Assembly (NCBI GenBank): GCA_964462865.1
Contig: CAYWZO010000005.1
Coordinates: 1 to 54,481, forward strand
Reading direction: 5' to 3'
DNA: 54,481 nt
DNA from: Fen-1077 sp964462865
Lineage (GTDB): Bacteria > Chloroflexota > Dehalococcoidia > Dehalococcoidales > RBG-16-60-22
Within the stretch, counting starts at the first letter, position 1; each line of letters opens with the position of its first letter. The position numbers were made by a program, and so were the translations under genes. The notes below the pieces were generated by a model. It searched no databases, was not told where the DNA came from, and saw nothing but the letters and a program-made list of their open reading frames with translations. This document shows positions 24,356 through 32,908 of this stretch, in pieces.

Positions 24356-26749
24356 TCAAGCCGTTTGGTATTCTGTCCGGGCGATGATTTCATCCTGTAT
24401 TACTTTACCCAGCCCCGTAAAGTAGGCGCTGTAACCGGCCACCCTGACAATCAGGTCGCGGTGTTTTTCTGGATGCTGCTGGGCGTCCAGAAGCGTCACC
24501 CTGTCAACGATGTTGAATTGGACATGCTTGCCGCCAAGTTCAAAATAGGTACTGATTAAAATGGCGAGCTTACGCCTGTCCTCTTCCGTCCCGAGTGCGG
24601 ATGTATGGAATTTCATGTTCAGCAGTGTTGCCTGGAGGGTACTCTGGTCAATTTTCGAGGCGCTTTTCATGACCGCCGTCGGGCCGCGTACGTCTTGGCC
24701 CTGTACCGGCGACATACCGCCGTCGGCCAGGAACGTACCGGAATATCTGCCGTCGGGGGTGGCGCCTGTTTGGGCTCCCCCGGGCCACTGCGCCGAGATG
24801 GAAATAGCCGAGGGTTTATGTGTCCCGCCTACTATCGTGGGGAAATTTGCGGTAATTTCTGAAAAATACCTGTAAAGCTCGGCAGCCAGAGAGTCCGCGT
24901 AATCATCGTCGTTTCCGTACTTGGGTGCTGCCATAAAGGCTTTCCTCATCGCCTCGTAGCCTGCCCAGTTGGCGTGCAGAGCGGCCTGTAGTTCTCTCAT
25001 GGTGTATTTCCGCTCTTCGAAGATGAGCTTTTTGACCGCCGCGAGGGAATCGACCACATTGACCATGCCCACGGTGTTGAGCACCGCGCCATTCTCGAAG
25101 GGATAGGTACGGTCGAGAAGGCTCCGTCCCACCCTGACAGGGTCATCCAGCAGAGCGGTACGCACCGGGTCGGGGAAGATATCGGCATGAGCGCTCATCC
25201 AGATGTTATTATACTCGGCGTTCAATTGCAGGAAGTAAGACAGCTGTTGTTTAAAGGCGTTCACGAGTTCGTCGAAAGATTGAAAGGTCTCCGAATCTCC
25301 CGTTTTCGGGCCGAGTTGCCTTCCTGTTTTCGGGTCCACGCCGTTGTTCAGGGTGATATCCAGCACCATCGGCGTGATGAACATGGCAAAGGCGCTGATG
25401 CGGGATTTCCCCGGGATACTGGCGTCAAGGCAGCCGCCCAGGGCGTAATTCCTTGCGTCTTCGAGCGGGACTCCCTGACGGCACAGATAACTGATATACG
25501 AATTATCACCAACAAAAGCAGGCAGGCCGATTCCGGTCTGAAGTACTTCGATACTTTTAAGTAACAGCGCCTCGGGTGTTTTTTCGTGCACTCTCACGGT
25601 GATGGTGTGATGGGGCGTGGGACAGCGCCGCGCCGCTTCCAGGATAAGGTAGGAAAGCTCATTGGTGGCGTCCTGCCCGTCACGCGTCTGACCGCCGATA
25701 ACACAGTTATGCCATTTGGCTTTGCCGGCATCTTTCTGTCGGTTCTCCTTGCCCGATATTCTGTTCAACTCCATGTCCTTGATGCGGAGGCACTGCAGCA
25801 GCTCAAGTGCTTCCTCATCGGAGATAAGTCCCTGCTCTATATCCCTTTTGTAATAGGGATAGAGATATTGGTCCATTCTGCCCATCCCCGCCACCGTGGA
25901 AGGGTTAATCATCAGGAAGGCAAACCAGAAAGACTGGATGGCTTCACGGAAAGTGCGCGCCGGATTGGCCGGCACCTGCCGGCACGTGGCGGCGATTATC
26001 TCCAGTTCTTTTTTACGTGCCGGGTCCTTTTCCCTTATCGCCGTCTGTGCCGCGAGTATGGCGAACCTGCTGGCGAAACGGACGACGGCGTTGAGTGAAA
26101 TAATCAGGGCATTAAGAAAATGTCCCTTTTCTACCGAGCCGGTATTCAGGAACGTGAGTTTTTGAAGTTCCTTCTCTGCCTCATTGATGATATCGAGCAG
26201 GCCGTGCTGGAGCACTTTCTCGTAATCTTCAACGTTATTGTAAAAGCCCGGGCCGAGTCCCATGCCGCTCTCGGCGTAGCCGCCGCCGCTCCCTTCCGCT
26301 TTGCTTTTCCAGGGCGCCAGCACCATGCCCGTTTGCATGAAGGGCCAGAGCCTTTCATCATCAAAAGAATGGCCTATCCTGGCAACGAGGCTCTTTCCTC
26401 TCCAGTATTCGTTGATAGCTTCAGCCTCTCTTAAATCGCGGTCGTTGATTAACCACCCCTCCTCTTTCAGGGCGTTTATTTCATCCTCCGGCCAGGGCCC
26501 GTAATTAAACTCCATCTCGACACCCAGGTAGGTGCTGGCCCCGTTGCCGACGATGAGTTCGCCCTCCCTGATGAAAATGGTGATGTTGTCCAGGGAATGA
26601 GCCAGGGCTTTAGCTCTTCTAAGAATCTCCGGTTCACCCTCGGTCTGCCGGAACACCTCCGTCATCAGCCGCGCCTTTTCAATGCAGACGGGATATTTTT
26701 CGACCCGGAGCCCTGCCTTCAGTTTTTCAATCCGTGTTGTGCTCATCAT
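24356..26749 (-). CDS. Glycyl-radical enzyme, pyruvate-formate-lyase family
   Basis: A 797-residue glycyl-radical enzyme, full length. The radical-bearing Gly772 is in RVAGYSAYFTGLG near the C-terminus, and the thiyl-radical Cys440 is in YALGGCLDASIPG. The eliminase-type members usually read Cys-Val-Glu at the active Cys; here it is Cys-Leu-Asp, so it is not a plain choline lyase or diol dehydratase. The substrate is unknown. No radical-SAM activating enzyme is encoded nearby, so activation must come from elsewhere. It is the first gene of the leftward run leading to the CoA-transferase and transporter. Confidence 0.92.
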   Translation of the reverse strand: MMSTTRIEKLKAGLRVEKYPVCIEKARLMTEVFRQTEGEPEILRRAKALAHSLDNITIFIREGELIVGNGASTYLGVEMEFNYGPWPEDEINALKEEGWLINDRDLREAEAINEYWRGKSLVARIGHSFDDERLWPFMQTGMVLAPWKSKAEGSGGGYAESGMGLGPGFYNNVEDYEKVLQHGLLDIINEAEKELQKLTFLNTGSVEKGHFLNALIISLNAVVRFASRFAILAAQTAIREKDPARKKELEIIAATCRQVPANPARTFREAIQSFWFAFLMINPSTVAGMGRMDQYLYPYYKRDIEQGLISDEEALELLQCLRIKDMELNRISGKENRQKDAGKAKWHNCVIGGQTRDGQDATNELSYLILEAARRCPTPHHTITVRVHEKTPEALLLKSIEVLQTGIGLPAFVGDNSYISYLCRQGVPLEDARNYALGGCLDASIPGKSRISAFAMFITPMVLDITLNNGVDPKTGRQLGPKTGDSETFQSFDELVNAFKQQLSYFLQLNAEYNNIWMSAHADIFPDPVRTALLDDPVRVGRSLLDRTYPFENGAVLNTVGMVNVVDSLAAVKKLIFEERKYTMRELQAALHANWAGYEAMRKAFMAAPKYGNDDDYADSLAAELYRYFSEITANFPTIVGGTHKPSAISISAQWPGGAQTGATPDGRYSGTFLADGGMSPVQGQDVRGPTAVMKSASKIDQSTLQATLLNMKFHTSALGTEEDRRKLAILISTYFELGGKHVQFNIVDRVTLLDAQQHPEKHRDLIVRVAGYSAYFTGLGKVIQDEIIARTEYQTA

Positions 26750-26871
26750 AACTTCACCATACTTCTATCGTCAGTAAAAAGGTGCTTCAAGGCAATTATA
26801 CAATTATGTAGCAAGAGAATGATAACGGTTCTGCCTGTTATCGCCCCATGTGGTTCTTTTTGAAGCTAAGC

Positions 26872-26898
26872 GGGGAAAGGGTAGAGTCGAACTCCCAC
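26872..26898 (-). repeat. Degenerate tRNA-Leu 3'-end copy (possible attachment site)
   Basis: The minus strand reads like a tRNA T-arm plus acceptor: GTGGGAGTTCGACTC then CTTTCCCC. It matches the 3' end of tRNA-Leu at 37017-37043 in the same orientation, with four substitutions and one extra base over 27 positions. No other part of a tRNA is present. It may be the far end of an island inserted at that tRNA. The shared TTCGA is universal to tRNAs, so caution is needed. Confidence 0.4.
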
Positions 26899-27042
26899 TG
26901 AAACACGATATATCCTAAAATGGCTTTCTGAGTTTGTTTCCGTGTCTAGCTTACTTTAGCTATGTATCCCCTCTTTTTACGATATTATACCTGGTATTGT
27001 TTACGGGGCAGGTCACTCGGGGTCTCGGGGTATGTAAAGGTA

Positions 27043-27069
27043 TTGCAAACTGATAAATGGTGGTATAAT
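27043..27069 (+). promoter_or_regulatory. Probable promoter of the enolase-superfamily gene
   Basis: TGGTATAAT (27061-27069) is an extended -10. A TTGCAA at 27043-27048 lies 15 bases upstream, slightly short for a -35. The RNA start would be near 27076, about 25 bases before the ATG. The rest of the gap 26750-27100 holds a GATAAC/GTTATC inverted repeat (26821-26842) and the tRNA-like remnant, but no gene. Confidence 0.5.
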
Positions 27070-27100
27070 CTACTACAACTTTACCTTGTGAGGAGTGAAA

Positions 27101-28285
27101 ATGAAGATATCCAAAATAGAATGCTTCCCGCTTAGCTTGGTTTACCCACCGCCCAGAAAGCGTACCGGCAAAGTCGTCCTGATAAAAATACATACCGACG
27201 AGGGTATCGTGGGGGTGGCCGAATGCGGAGATTTAATCAATACTTCGTACGACCAGGACATCGTGATGCTCATAATCAAAAGCTGGGAGCCTGTCCTGAT
27301 CGGGGCCAATCCCTTCGATAAAGAGCTTATCCTGGCTAAAATCAACCATCTTATCCATAACGTTACCGGCGGTCTGTCTTTCCCCAACGTGGTGGCACTG
27401 ATCGACTTCGCTTTATGGGACCTGGTGGGAAAGGCGTTGAACCAGCCCATTTACCAGCTCCTGGGGGGAAAAGCCTGTGACAAGCTGGCTGTCGATTACG
27501 TGATTGGCGACGTCGCCAACCTGTCACCCGCAGAGATAGCTAAAAAGGTAGAAAGGATTCTGGACAACGGCATCCGGACCGTTTGTCTCAAGGTGGGAGG
27601 TTTCTGGGGCAGCGATTTCGAACGCGATATCCTGAATGTGAAGACCGTTAGAAAAGCCATCGGCGACCGCGAAGACGTACACCTGTGCATCGATGCCAAC
27701 GGGGCCATGGATTACACCAAATCGCTGGAGCTAATCCGCCGCCTGGAGGACTGTAACCTGTACAAGTTCGAGCAGCCCACGTTTTCGTGGGACGTGGATG
27801 GCCTGGCGCGTTTACGCAAGAGTACCAAAGTCGCTATCTGCCCGCATGAGAGCAGTACCACGGTTTCTGCCCTGATGGAGGTCATTAAAAAAGACGCCGG
27901 CGACTTCGCAGGCACCAAGCTTGCCTGGGCGGGCGGTATCTCCGAGGGGGTGAAGTGGGGAGCCGTCGCCAAAGCGGCTGACCTAGGTGTGTATTGCGGC
28001 TCTATGAACGGGCCTTATGAGGCGGTGTTCCAGGCACAATGGCTGGCTTCAGACGCCTGGTACGGTAAACTTGCCCATGCCAATTTCTTTCCTATGATGT
28101 TCCATGATACCTTTGATACTACCCGCGACCTACAACGGGAAGATATCGTCGTCAGACCTATGGCCTACAAGGATGGCTACTTCTATCCGCCTGATGGGCC
28201 AGGCGTAGGTCTGGAGCTGAATGAAAAGGCCCTCCCTAATTTCATTACGCCGGGAATGAGCCCCATCACGATTGGGGGGAAATAG
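27101..28285 (+). CDS. Enolase-superfamily enzyme (mandelate racemase / muconate-lactonizing type)
   Basis: A 394-residue protein with an N-terminal capping domain and a modified TIM barrel. The three metal ligands are Asp198 (IDANG), Glu224 (FEQPT) and Glu250 (CPHESS), and the sixth-strand Lys is Lys273 (TKLAWAGG). The second-strand KxK motif reads Lys164-Val-Gly166, so the usual base at the second Lys is absent; the reaction may be a dehydration or a one-base process. The ATG at 27101 is favoured over a GTG at 27095 because of the GAGGAG site. It is divergent from the glycyl-radical enzyme and upstream of the molybdopterin/methyltransferase operon. Confidence 0.9.
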   Translation: MKISKIECFPLSLVYPPPRKRTGKVVLIKIHTDEGIVGVAECGDLINTSYDQDIVMLIIKSWEPVLIGANPFDKELILAKINHLIHNVTGGLSFPNVVALIDFALWDLVGKALNQPIYQLLGGKACDKLAVDYVIGDVANLSPAEIAKKVERILDNGIRTVCLKVGGFWGSDFERDILNVKTVRKAIGDREDVHLCIDANGAMDYTKSLELIRRLEDCNLYKFEQPTFSWDVDGLARLRKSTKVAICPHESSTTVSALMEVIKKDAGDFAGTKLAWAGGISEGVKWGAVAKAADLGVYCGSMNGPYEAVFQAQWLASDAWYGKLAHANFFPMMFHDTFDTTRDLQREDIVVRPMAYKDGYFYPPDGPGVGLELNEKALPNFITPGMSPITIGGK

Positions 28286-28442
28286 CACACCTTCGACTGT
28301 ACAGGACCTTATTCAACTAAAAAGAATAAGCGACTACAAAACGCCGGGAGGTGTCAGGTTCCGGCGCCAGAGGCTATTCTGACTGTGACTTAAGAAGTGG
28401 TATCATTATTGGGGGCAGGTCAGAAAAAGGAAGGCTATTAAT

Positions 28443-31118
28443 ATGACAAACGATTTATTTGAAGACCGTCATGAGGCCGGTCATCACCAGAAAAAAGCGC
28501 AGGCAGGATTGGACAAAACTGTATATAAATCACTTGGCCTTATGGGCTTGATGGGTGGTGGAGGACCTTGCGCCGTGGATGTCAGGAACGGAAAGATACT
28601 GAGAGTCAGGCCATTACATTTCGACTCTAAATATACCCGCGAGCATATCGAAGTCTTTAAGTTTAAAAGGAACGGCAAGGTCTTCGAGCCGTTGCTGAAA
28701 TCTTTGCCTTACCCGATTGCGCTGGCCTACAAGAAACGGTCTTATTCCCCTAACCGTATCAAATACCCGCTCCAGCGCATTGACTGGGACCCGGCCGGAG
28801 ACAGGCATGCCGAGAACCGTGGTATAAGCAAATATAAAAGAATATCCTGGGATGAAGCTGCCTCCATCATCGCCGGGGAAATCAGGAGGATTCAAAGGCA
28901 GTACGGTACGGCGGCCATCCTGGCCCAGGCGGACGGCCATGCAGAGTGCAAGAGTGTCCATGCCCCTCACGGTTGTCAAACACTCCTCCTCAGTAAAATC
29001 GGGGAATATACGCAGCAGGTAAGGAACCCGGATAGCTGGGAAGGCTGGTACTGGGGCTCGATGCACGTATGGGGCGATGGTGACGTCGGTTTGATGAACC
29101 CGAGTTTGAACACGGCCAAAGACTGCACCGAACACTCGGAAATGCTGCTTTTTTGGGGATGTGACCCGGAAACGACGCCCGGCGGGGCCGGTTCACAGTC
29201 AGCCTCCGCTTTATGCTTTTTCTGGTCGCAGGTGGGCATCAAACAGGTTTATATCTGCCCCGATTTAAACTACGGTGCCGCCGTCCATGCCGATAAATGG
29301 ATACCGGTGCTGCCCAATACGGACGCGGCCATGCAATTGGCGATAATCTACACGTGGCTTACCGAGGGCACCTATGACAAAGAATACATAAAAACTCACA
29401 CGGTGGGGCTGGAAAAAGTAGCCGATTATGTCCTGGGCAGGGAAGACGGTATACCCAAAACTCCGGCCTGGGCATCGGCGAAGTGTGGCGTCCCGGAGTG
29501 GACGATAAAAGCCCTGGCCAGGGAGTTTGCCTCTAAAACAACTTCGATTATGCATGTGCTCGGCGGCTCATTTATTAGAGGTCCCTATTCCACCGAGCCT
29601 GCCCGGCTGGAATCCATCTTGCTGGGCATGCAGGGGTTGGGGAAACCGGGCGTCCACCAGTGCGCTAACGTCGGCACTCTGCCCAGGACTTCCTGGATGT
29701 CGCGAACTTCCCTGCATATACATAATCTGGCGTCTCAAGCCGCCCGGGACGCTGCTAATAACCGTATTCTCCGTCCGCACCTGGCTACCCGCAACGTCTT
29801 CACCAAGCAGCAACTCCCCAAGACGCTCATTCAAGAAGCCATCCTCAATCCTCCCGTCAGTTTTTGGGGCAACGGTGCCATCGATTCTCCGCGCGAAGAC
29901 CAATTTAAAAAGTACACTTATCCCCTCCGCAGTGAAGAGGGAGGGTCGGAAATACACATGATATGGACTGACACCCCTTGCCGCACCACCTGCTGGAATA
30001 ACGGCAACAGGACTATCGAAGCCCTGAGAAGTCCCAAGATTGAATGTATCGTGGCCCAGCACCCCTGGCTGGAAAACGACTGCCTGCTGGCGGATATTAT
30101 CCTGCCCACCAACACTACCATGGAAGTAGAAGATATTATGGCTAACACCCGGGGTAATATACCCTGCGCGGCAGTCACTTACCAGGAAAAGGCGATTGAA
30201 CCTATCGGAGAATCCAAGAGCGACTATGAAGCAGTCCTGGAAGTAGCCAAGAAGCTGGATCTATATGATAAAGTGACAGGTGGTAAGACTGCGGAAGAGT
30301 GGATTAAGGATGTTTTTGATACCAATATGGCCAATTTTGTAAGCTGGGAAGAACTAAGAGAAAAGGGGTATTATCCTTTCCCGGCGGCCAGGGACTGGGA
30401 AGATGACCCGCCTGGCCTGAGAAAATTTTATGAAGACCCTGTAAAAAATCCCCTGTCCACGCCAAGCGGAAAACTGGAGTTTTACTCCGCGAGAATAGCA
30501 CAGGTTTTTCCCGATGACCCTGAAAGACCACCGGTTCCCAGATGGATTGAAAAGGGGATTACTCATGATGAGAGGCTTTCCAGTGAAAGAGCCAGGATGT
30601 TTCCTTTGCTCCTGATGTCCAATCATGGTAGGTGGAGGGTGCATGCTCAATGTGATGATATATCTTGGACCAGGGAAGCTCCCACCTGCAAAGTCAAAGG
30701 TTGGGATGGCTACATGTATGAGCCACTCTGGATTAACCCGAAGGACGCGGAAACAAGAAGCATTAAGACTGGAGATATTGTTAAAATCTACAATGAAAGA
30801 GGCACGGTGCTTGGTGGAGCCTATGTAACTGAGAGACTGATGCCAGGGGTTGCCTATATTGACCATGGGGCGAGGTGTGATTGGATTATTCCGGGAAAGC
30901 TGGACCGAGGAGGCGCTATTAACTTGATTTCTCCATGCGGAATTATTTCCCAGCATGCTGGTGGAGAAGCTACCAGCGCCTACCTTGTGGAGGTGGAAAA
31001 AGTAAGCATGCAGCAAATGGATGAGTGGAAGAGGCAATATACCGATGCATTTGAAAGACAGTATAACCCGGCGTCCGGGTTGCAGTTTAACGCCTGGGTC
31101 GAAGGAGGAATAGACTAA
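28443..31118 (+). CDS. Molybdopterin enzyme, pyrogallol-phloroglucinol transhydroxylase large-subunit type (paralogue 1)
   Basis: An 891-residue DMSO-reductase-family protein. There is no N-terminal CxxC...C cluster motif, as in the large subunit of transhydroxylase (AthL) of Pelobacter acidigallici. It keeps the AthL segments ISWDEAASIIAGEI and RNPDSWEGWYWG. Asp197 and Ser198 match AthL Asp174 and the molybdenum ligand Ser175, and His166 matches AthL His144. The region holding AthL Tyr404 (PGY) is not conserved, so its substrate probably differs. No signal peptide is seen. It is followed after 19 bases by a methyltransferase gene, in one operon with the corrinoid protein. The closest relative in the window is the 49381 gene. 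Confidence 0.88.
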   Translation: MTNDLFEDRHEAGHHQKKAQAGLDKTVYKSLGLMGLMGGGGPCAVDVRNGKILRVRPLHFDSKYTREHIEVFKFKRNGKVFEPLLKSLPYPIALAYKKRSYSPNRIKYPLQRIDWDPAGDRHAENRGISKYKRISWDEAASIIAGEIRRIQRQYGTAAILAQADGHAECKSVHAPHGCQTLLLSKIGEYTQQVRNPDSWEGWYWGSMHVWGDGDVGLMNPSLNTAKDCTEHSEMLLFWGCDPETTPGGAGSQSASALCFFWSQVGIKQVYICPDLNYGAAVHADKWIPVLPNTDAAMQLAIIYTWLTEGTYDKEYIKTHTVGLEKVADYVLGREDGIPKTPAWASAKCGVPEWTIKALAREFASKTTSIMHVLGGSFIRGPYSTEPARLESILLGMQGLGKPGVHQCANVGTLPRTSWMSRTSLHIHNLASQAARDAANNRILRPHLATRNVFTKQQLPKTLIQEAILNPPVSFWGNGAIDSPREDQFKKYTYPLRSEEGGSEIHMIWTDTPCRTTCWNNGNRTIEALRSPKIECIVAQHPWLENDCLLADIILPTNTTMEVEDIMANTRGNIPCAAVTYQEKAIEPIGESKSDYEAVLEVAKKLDLYDKVTGGKTAEEWIKDVFDTNMANFVSWEELREKGYYPFPAARDWEDDPPGLRKFYEDPVKNPLSTPSGKLEFYSARIAQVFPDDPERPPVPRWIEKGITHDERLSSERARMFPLLLMSNHGRWRVHAQCDDISWTREAPTCKVKGWDGYMYEPLWINPKDAETRSIKTGDIVKIYNERGTVLGGAYVTERLMPGVAYIDHGARCDWIIPGKLDRGGAINLISPCGIISQHAGGEATSAYLVEVEKVSMQQMDEWKRQYTDAFERQYNPASGLQFNAWVEGGID

Positions 31119-31137
31119 TTTTAATAAGGTGGACGAT

Positions 31138-32223
31138 ATGTCGCAACGCAAGGCAGCCATGACTGAAGGGCAACGCTTGGCCGCTGTATTAAACCGGGAA
31201 AAGCCAGACAGGGTCCCTAACTGGCCTTTTTTTGATTTAACCGGTTTTTCTGCCGTATACCACCAGCGTCCTGTTGCGGCTGCGTACCTTGACCCCCGGG
31301 AGTCGCTGGATATGCAGCGCGCCGTCTGCCGGGACTTCCAATGGATATGCAGCCCCTTCTTCGCACTCTTTGGTGCTAACGAGTTCGGCGGTGAGGTGAA
31401 ATTACCGGATAGCCAGTATGCGCAGGCCCCGACCATTACCCGTTTCCCTGTGGAAAAGGAAGAAGACGTCCGGAAGCTAAAGATACCGGATATCAAGAAT
31501 TCGCCCAGCGTCGCCAGGGAGATTGAGTTCTATCAAATAGCGTCTAAAGAGCGCTTTGACAACGAGCCGTTCCGGGTTTATCTACCAAGCATCGAACCTT
31601 TTGGCTTTGTTGGCAAGTTATGCCGGCTGGAACTGCTAGCCAGGTGGATGCTCCGGAAACCGGAGATCGTCCTGGAGTTATTGCAGTTCGCTGATAGCTA
31701 TCTAGCAGAGATGATAAAACACTGGCGCGATATCTTCGGCACGGAAGACGTTATCGCCAGGAGCGGCGGTGTAATATCGAGTAACCAGCTAATCTCCCCG
31801 CGACTGTTCGAGCGGTTCGTGTTTCCTTTCCTGAAGGAGAGCCACCGGAAAGTGCTGGAAATGGGCTATCGGCACATCTACTGCCATATCTGTGGTGACC
31901 ATAACATGAATATGAAGTATTGGGCGCAGGTCCCTATGGGGGACCCCGGAATAGTAAGTATCGGCCATGAGGTGGAACTGGAAACGGCAGCGCAATATTT
32001 CCCCGACGACATCATCCTGGGCAACCTGGAGCCATCAATCCTGCAGACGGGCACAGCGGATGAGGTCTATGAAGCCACCAGGAAGGTGGTTGAAAAAGGA
32101 AAAAGGTTGTCTGGTGGCTATATCTTCTCATTGGGTTGCCAGTTTCCTCCGAGGGCTAGCCTGGATAACGCCCGCGCCATGAACCAGGCCATTGAGGATT
32201 ACGGGTGGTACGATAAGGTCTGA
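31138..32223 (+). CDS. Uroporphyrinogen-decarboxylase-fold methyltransferase (MtaA/MT-type)
   Basis: A 361-residue TIM-barrel methyltransferase of the UroD superfamily. The zinc site typical of corrinoid-dependent methyltransferases is present: His250 and Cys252 in HICGD, and Cys334 in SLGCQFPP. It starts at the ATG 31138 behind AAGGTGG. The adjacent corrinoid protein is its likely partner; it would either demethylate a methoxylated substrate onto cobalamin or pass the methyl on. A true heme-pathway role is unlikely because of the HxC/C site and the neighbours. Confidence 0.88.
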   Translation: MSQRKAAMTEGQRLAAVLNREKPDRVPNWPFFDLTGFSAVYHQRPVAAAYLDPRESLDMQRAVCRDFQWICSPFFALFGANEFGGEVKLPDSQYAQAPTITRFPVEKEEDVRKLKIPDIKNSPSVAREIEFYQIASKERFDNEPFRVYLPSIEPFGFVGKLCRLELLARWMLRKPEIVLELLQFADSYLAEMIKHWRDIFGTEDVIARSGGVISSNQLISPRLFERFVFPFLKESHRKVLEMGYRHIYCHICGDHNMNMKYWAQVPMGDPGIVSIGHEVELETAAQYFPDDIILGNLEPSILQTGTADEVYEATRKVVEKGKRLSGGYIFSLGCQFPPRASLDNARAMNQAIEDYGWYDKV

Positions 32224-32248
32224 TTAATGGATAAAGGTGGTAAAGAGA

Positions 32249-32908
32249 ATGGCTAGCGAAGCAAGGAAACAAGAACTGATAAAGTCAATTTACCACGCGG
32301 TCATTGACATGGATGAAGCGAAAACACGCAAGCTCTGCCTGGAGGCTCTTGATGAGGGGATTGACGCTTACCATACCGTAACTCATGGGCTAACAGCGGC
32401 GATGGACAGGGTGGGTGTGCTCTACGCCGAAAGAACATATTTTGTCCCGGAGCTTTTGCTGTGCTCGGATGCGCTTTACGCAGGACTGGAGGTGTTACGC
32501 CCGTACCTCAAGATAAACGAACTGGCCACCAGGAGGCAGATTATCATCGGCACCGTTGAAGGCGATATCCATGATATCGGCAAGAACCTGGTGAAGATAA
32601 TGTTCGAGGCCGCCGGCTGGGAGGTGCGCGACTTGGGGAGGGATGTCGCTTTACCAAGATTCCTCGAGGAATATAAAAAGCAACGCGCCGATATCATCGC
32701 CATTTCTGCCCTGATGACGACGAGCATGCTGGCCATGCCCAGAGTAATCAAGATGGTCAGGGCGGAGTACCCGGATGTAGCCATCATGGTTGGCGGCGCT
32801 CCCCTGACCAGGGAGATAGCTACAAGTTATGGAGCCGACGGCTACGCCGAGAATGCCGGGACAGCCGTGCCCGAAGCGCAAACGATGCTGGCAAGGCTGG
32901 GTAAATGA
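32249..32908 (+). CDS. Corrinoid methyl-carrier protein (MtbC/MtvC type)
   Basis: A 219-residue cobalamin-binding protein. The N-terminal four-helix cap domain (about 1-90) is followed by the Rossmann B12 domain with the motif Asp106-x-His108-x-x-Gly111 in EGDIHDIGKN, where His108 is the lower cobalt ligand. The phosphate-loop motif is ISALMTTSM, and VGGAPLT follows. It sits between two methyltransferases with which it should shuttle a methyl group. The ATG at 32249 is preferred over the GTG at 32237, which overlaps the ribosome site AAAGGTGG. Confidence 0.93.
   Translation: MASEARKQELIKSIYHAVIDMDEAKTRKLCLEALDEGIDAYHTVTHGLTAAMDRVGVLYAERTYFVPELLLCSDALYAGLEVLRPYLKINELATRRQIIIGTVEGDIHDIGKNLVKIMFEAAGWEVRDLGRDVALPRFLEEYKKQRADIIAISALMTTSMLAMPRVIKMVRAEYPDVAIMVGGAPLTREIATSYGADGYAENAGTAVPEAQTMLARLGK

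Noticed and set aside
28286..28442. Terminator or riboswitch before the molybdopterin operon
   Set aside because: Only a weak GCCGG/CCGGC pairing without T run is visible; no known cobalamin or molybdenum-cofactor riboswitch core was recognised.
30354..31496. Long leftward open frame of about 380 codons
   Set aside because: It lies antisense to the 3' end of a well-supported molybdopterin gene and the start of a methyltransferase gene, and its translation shows no domain.
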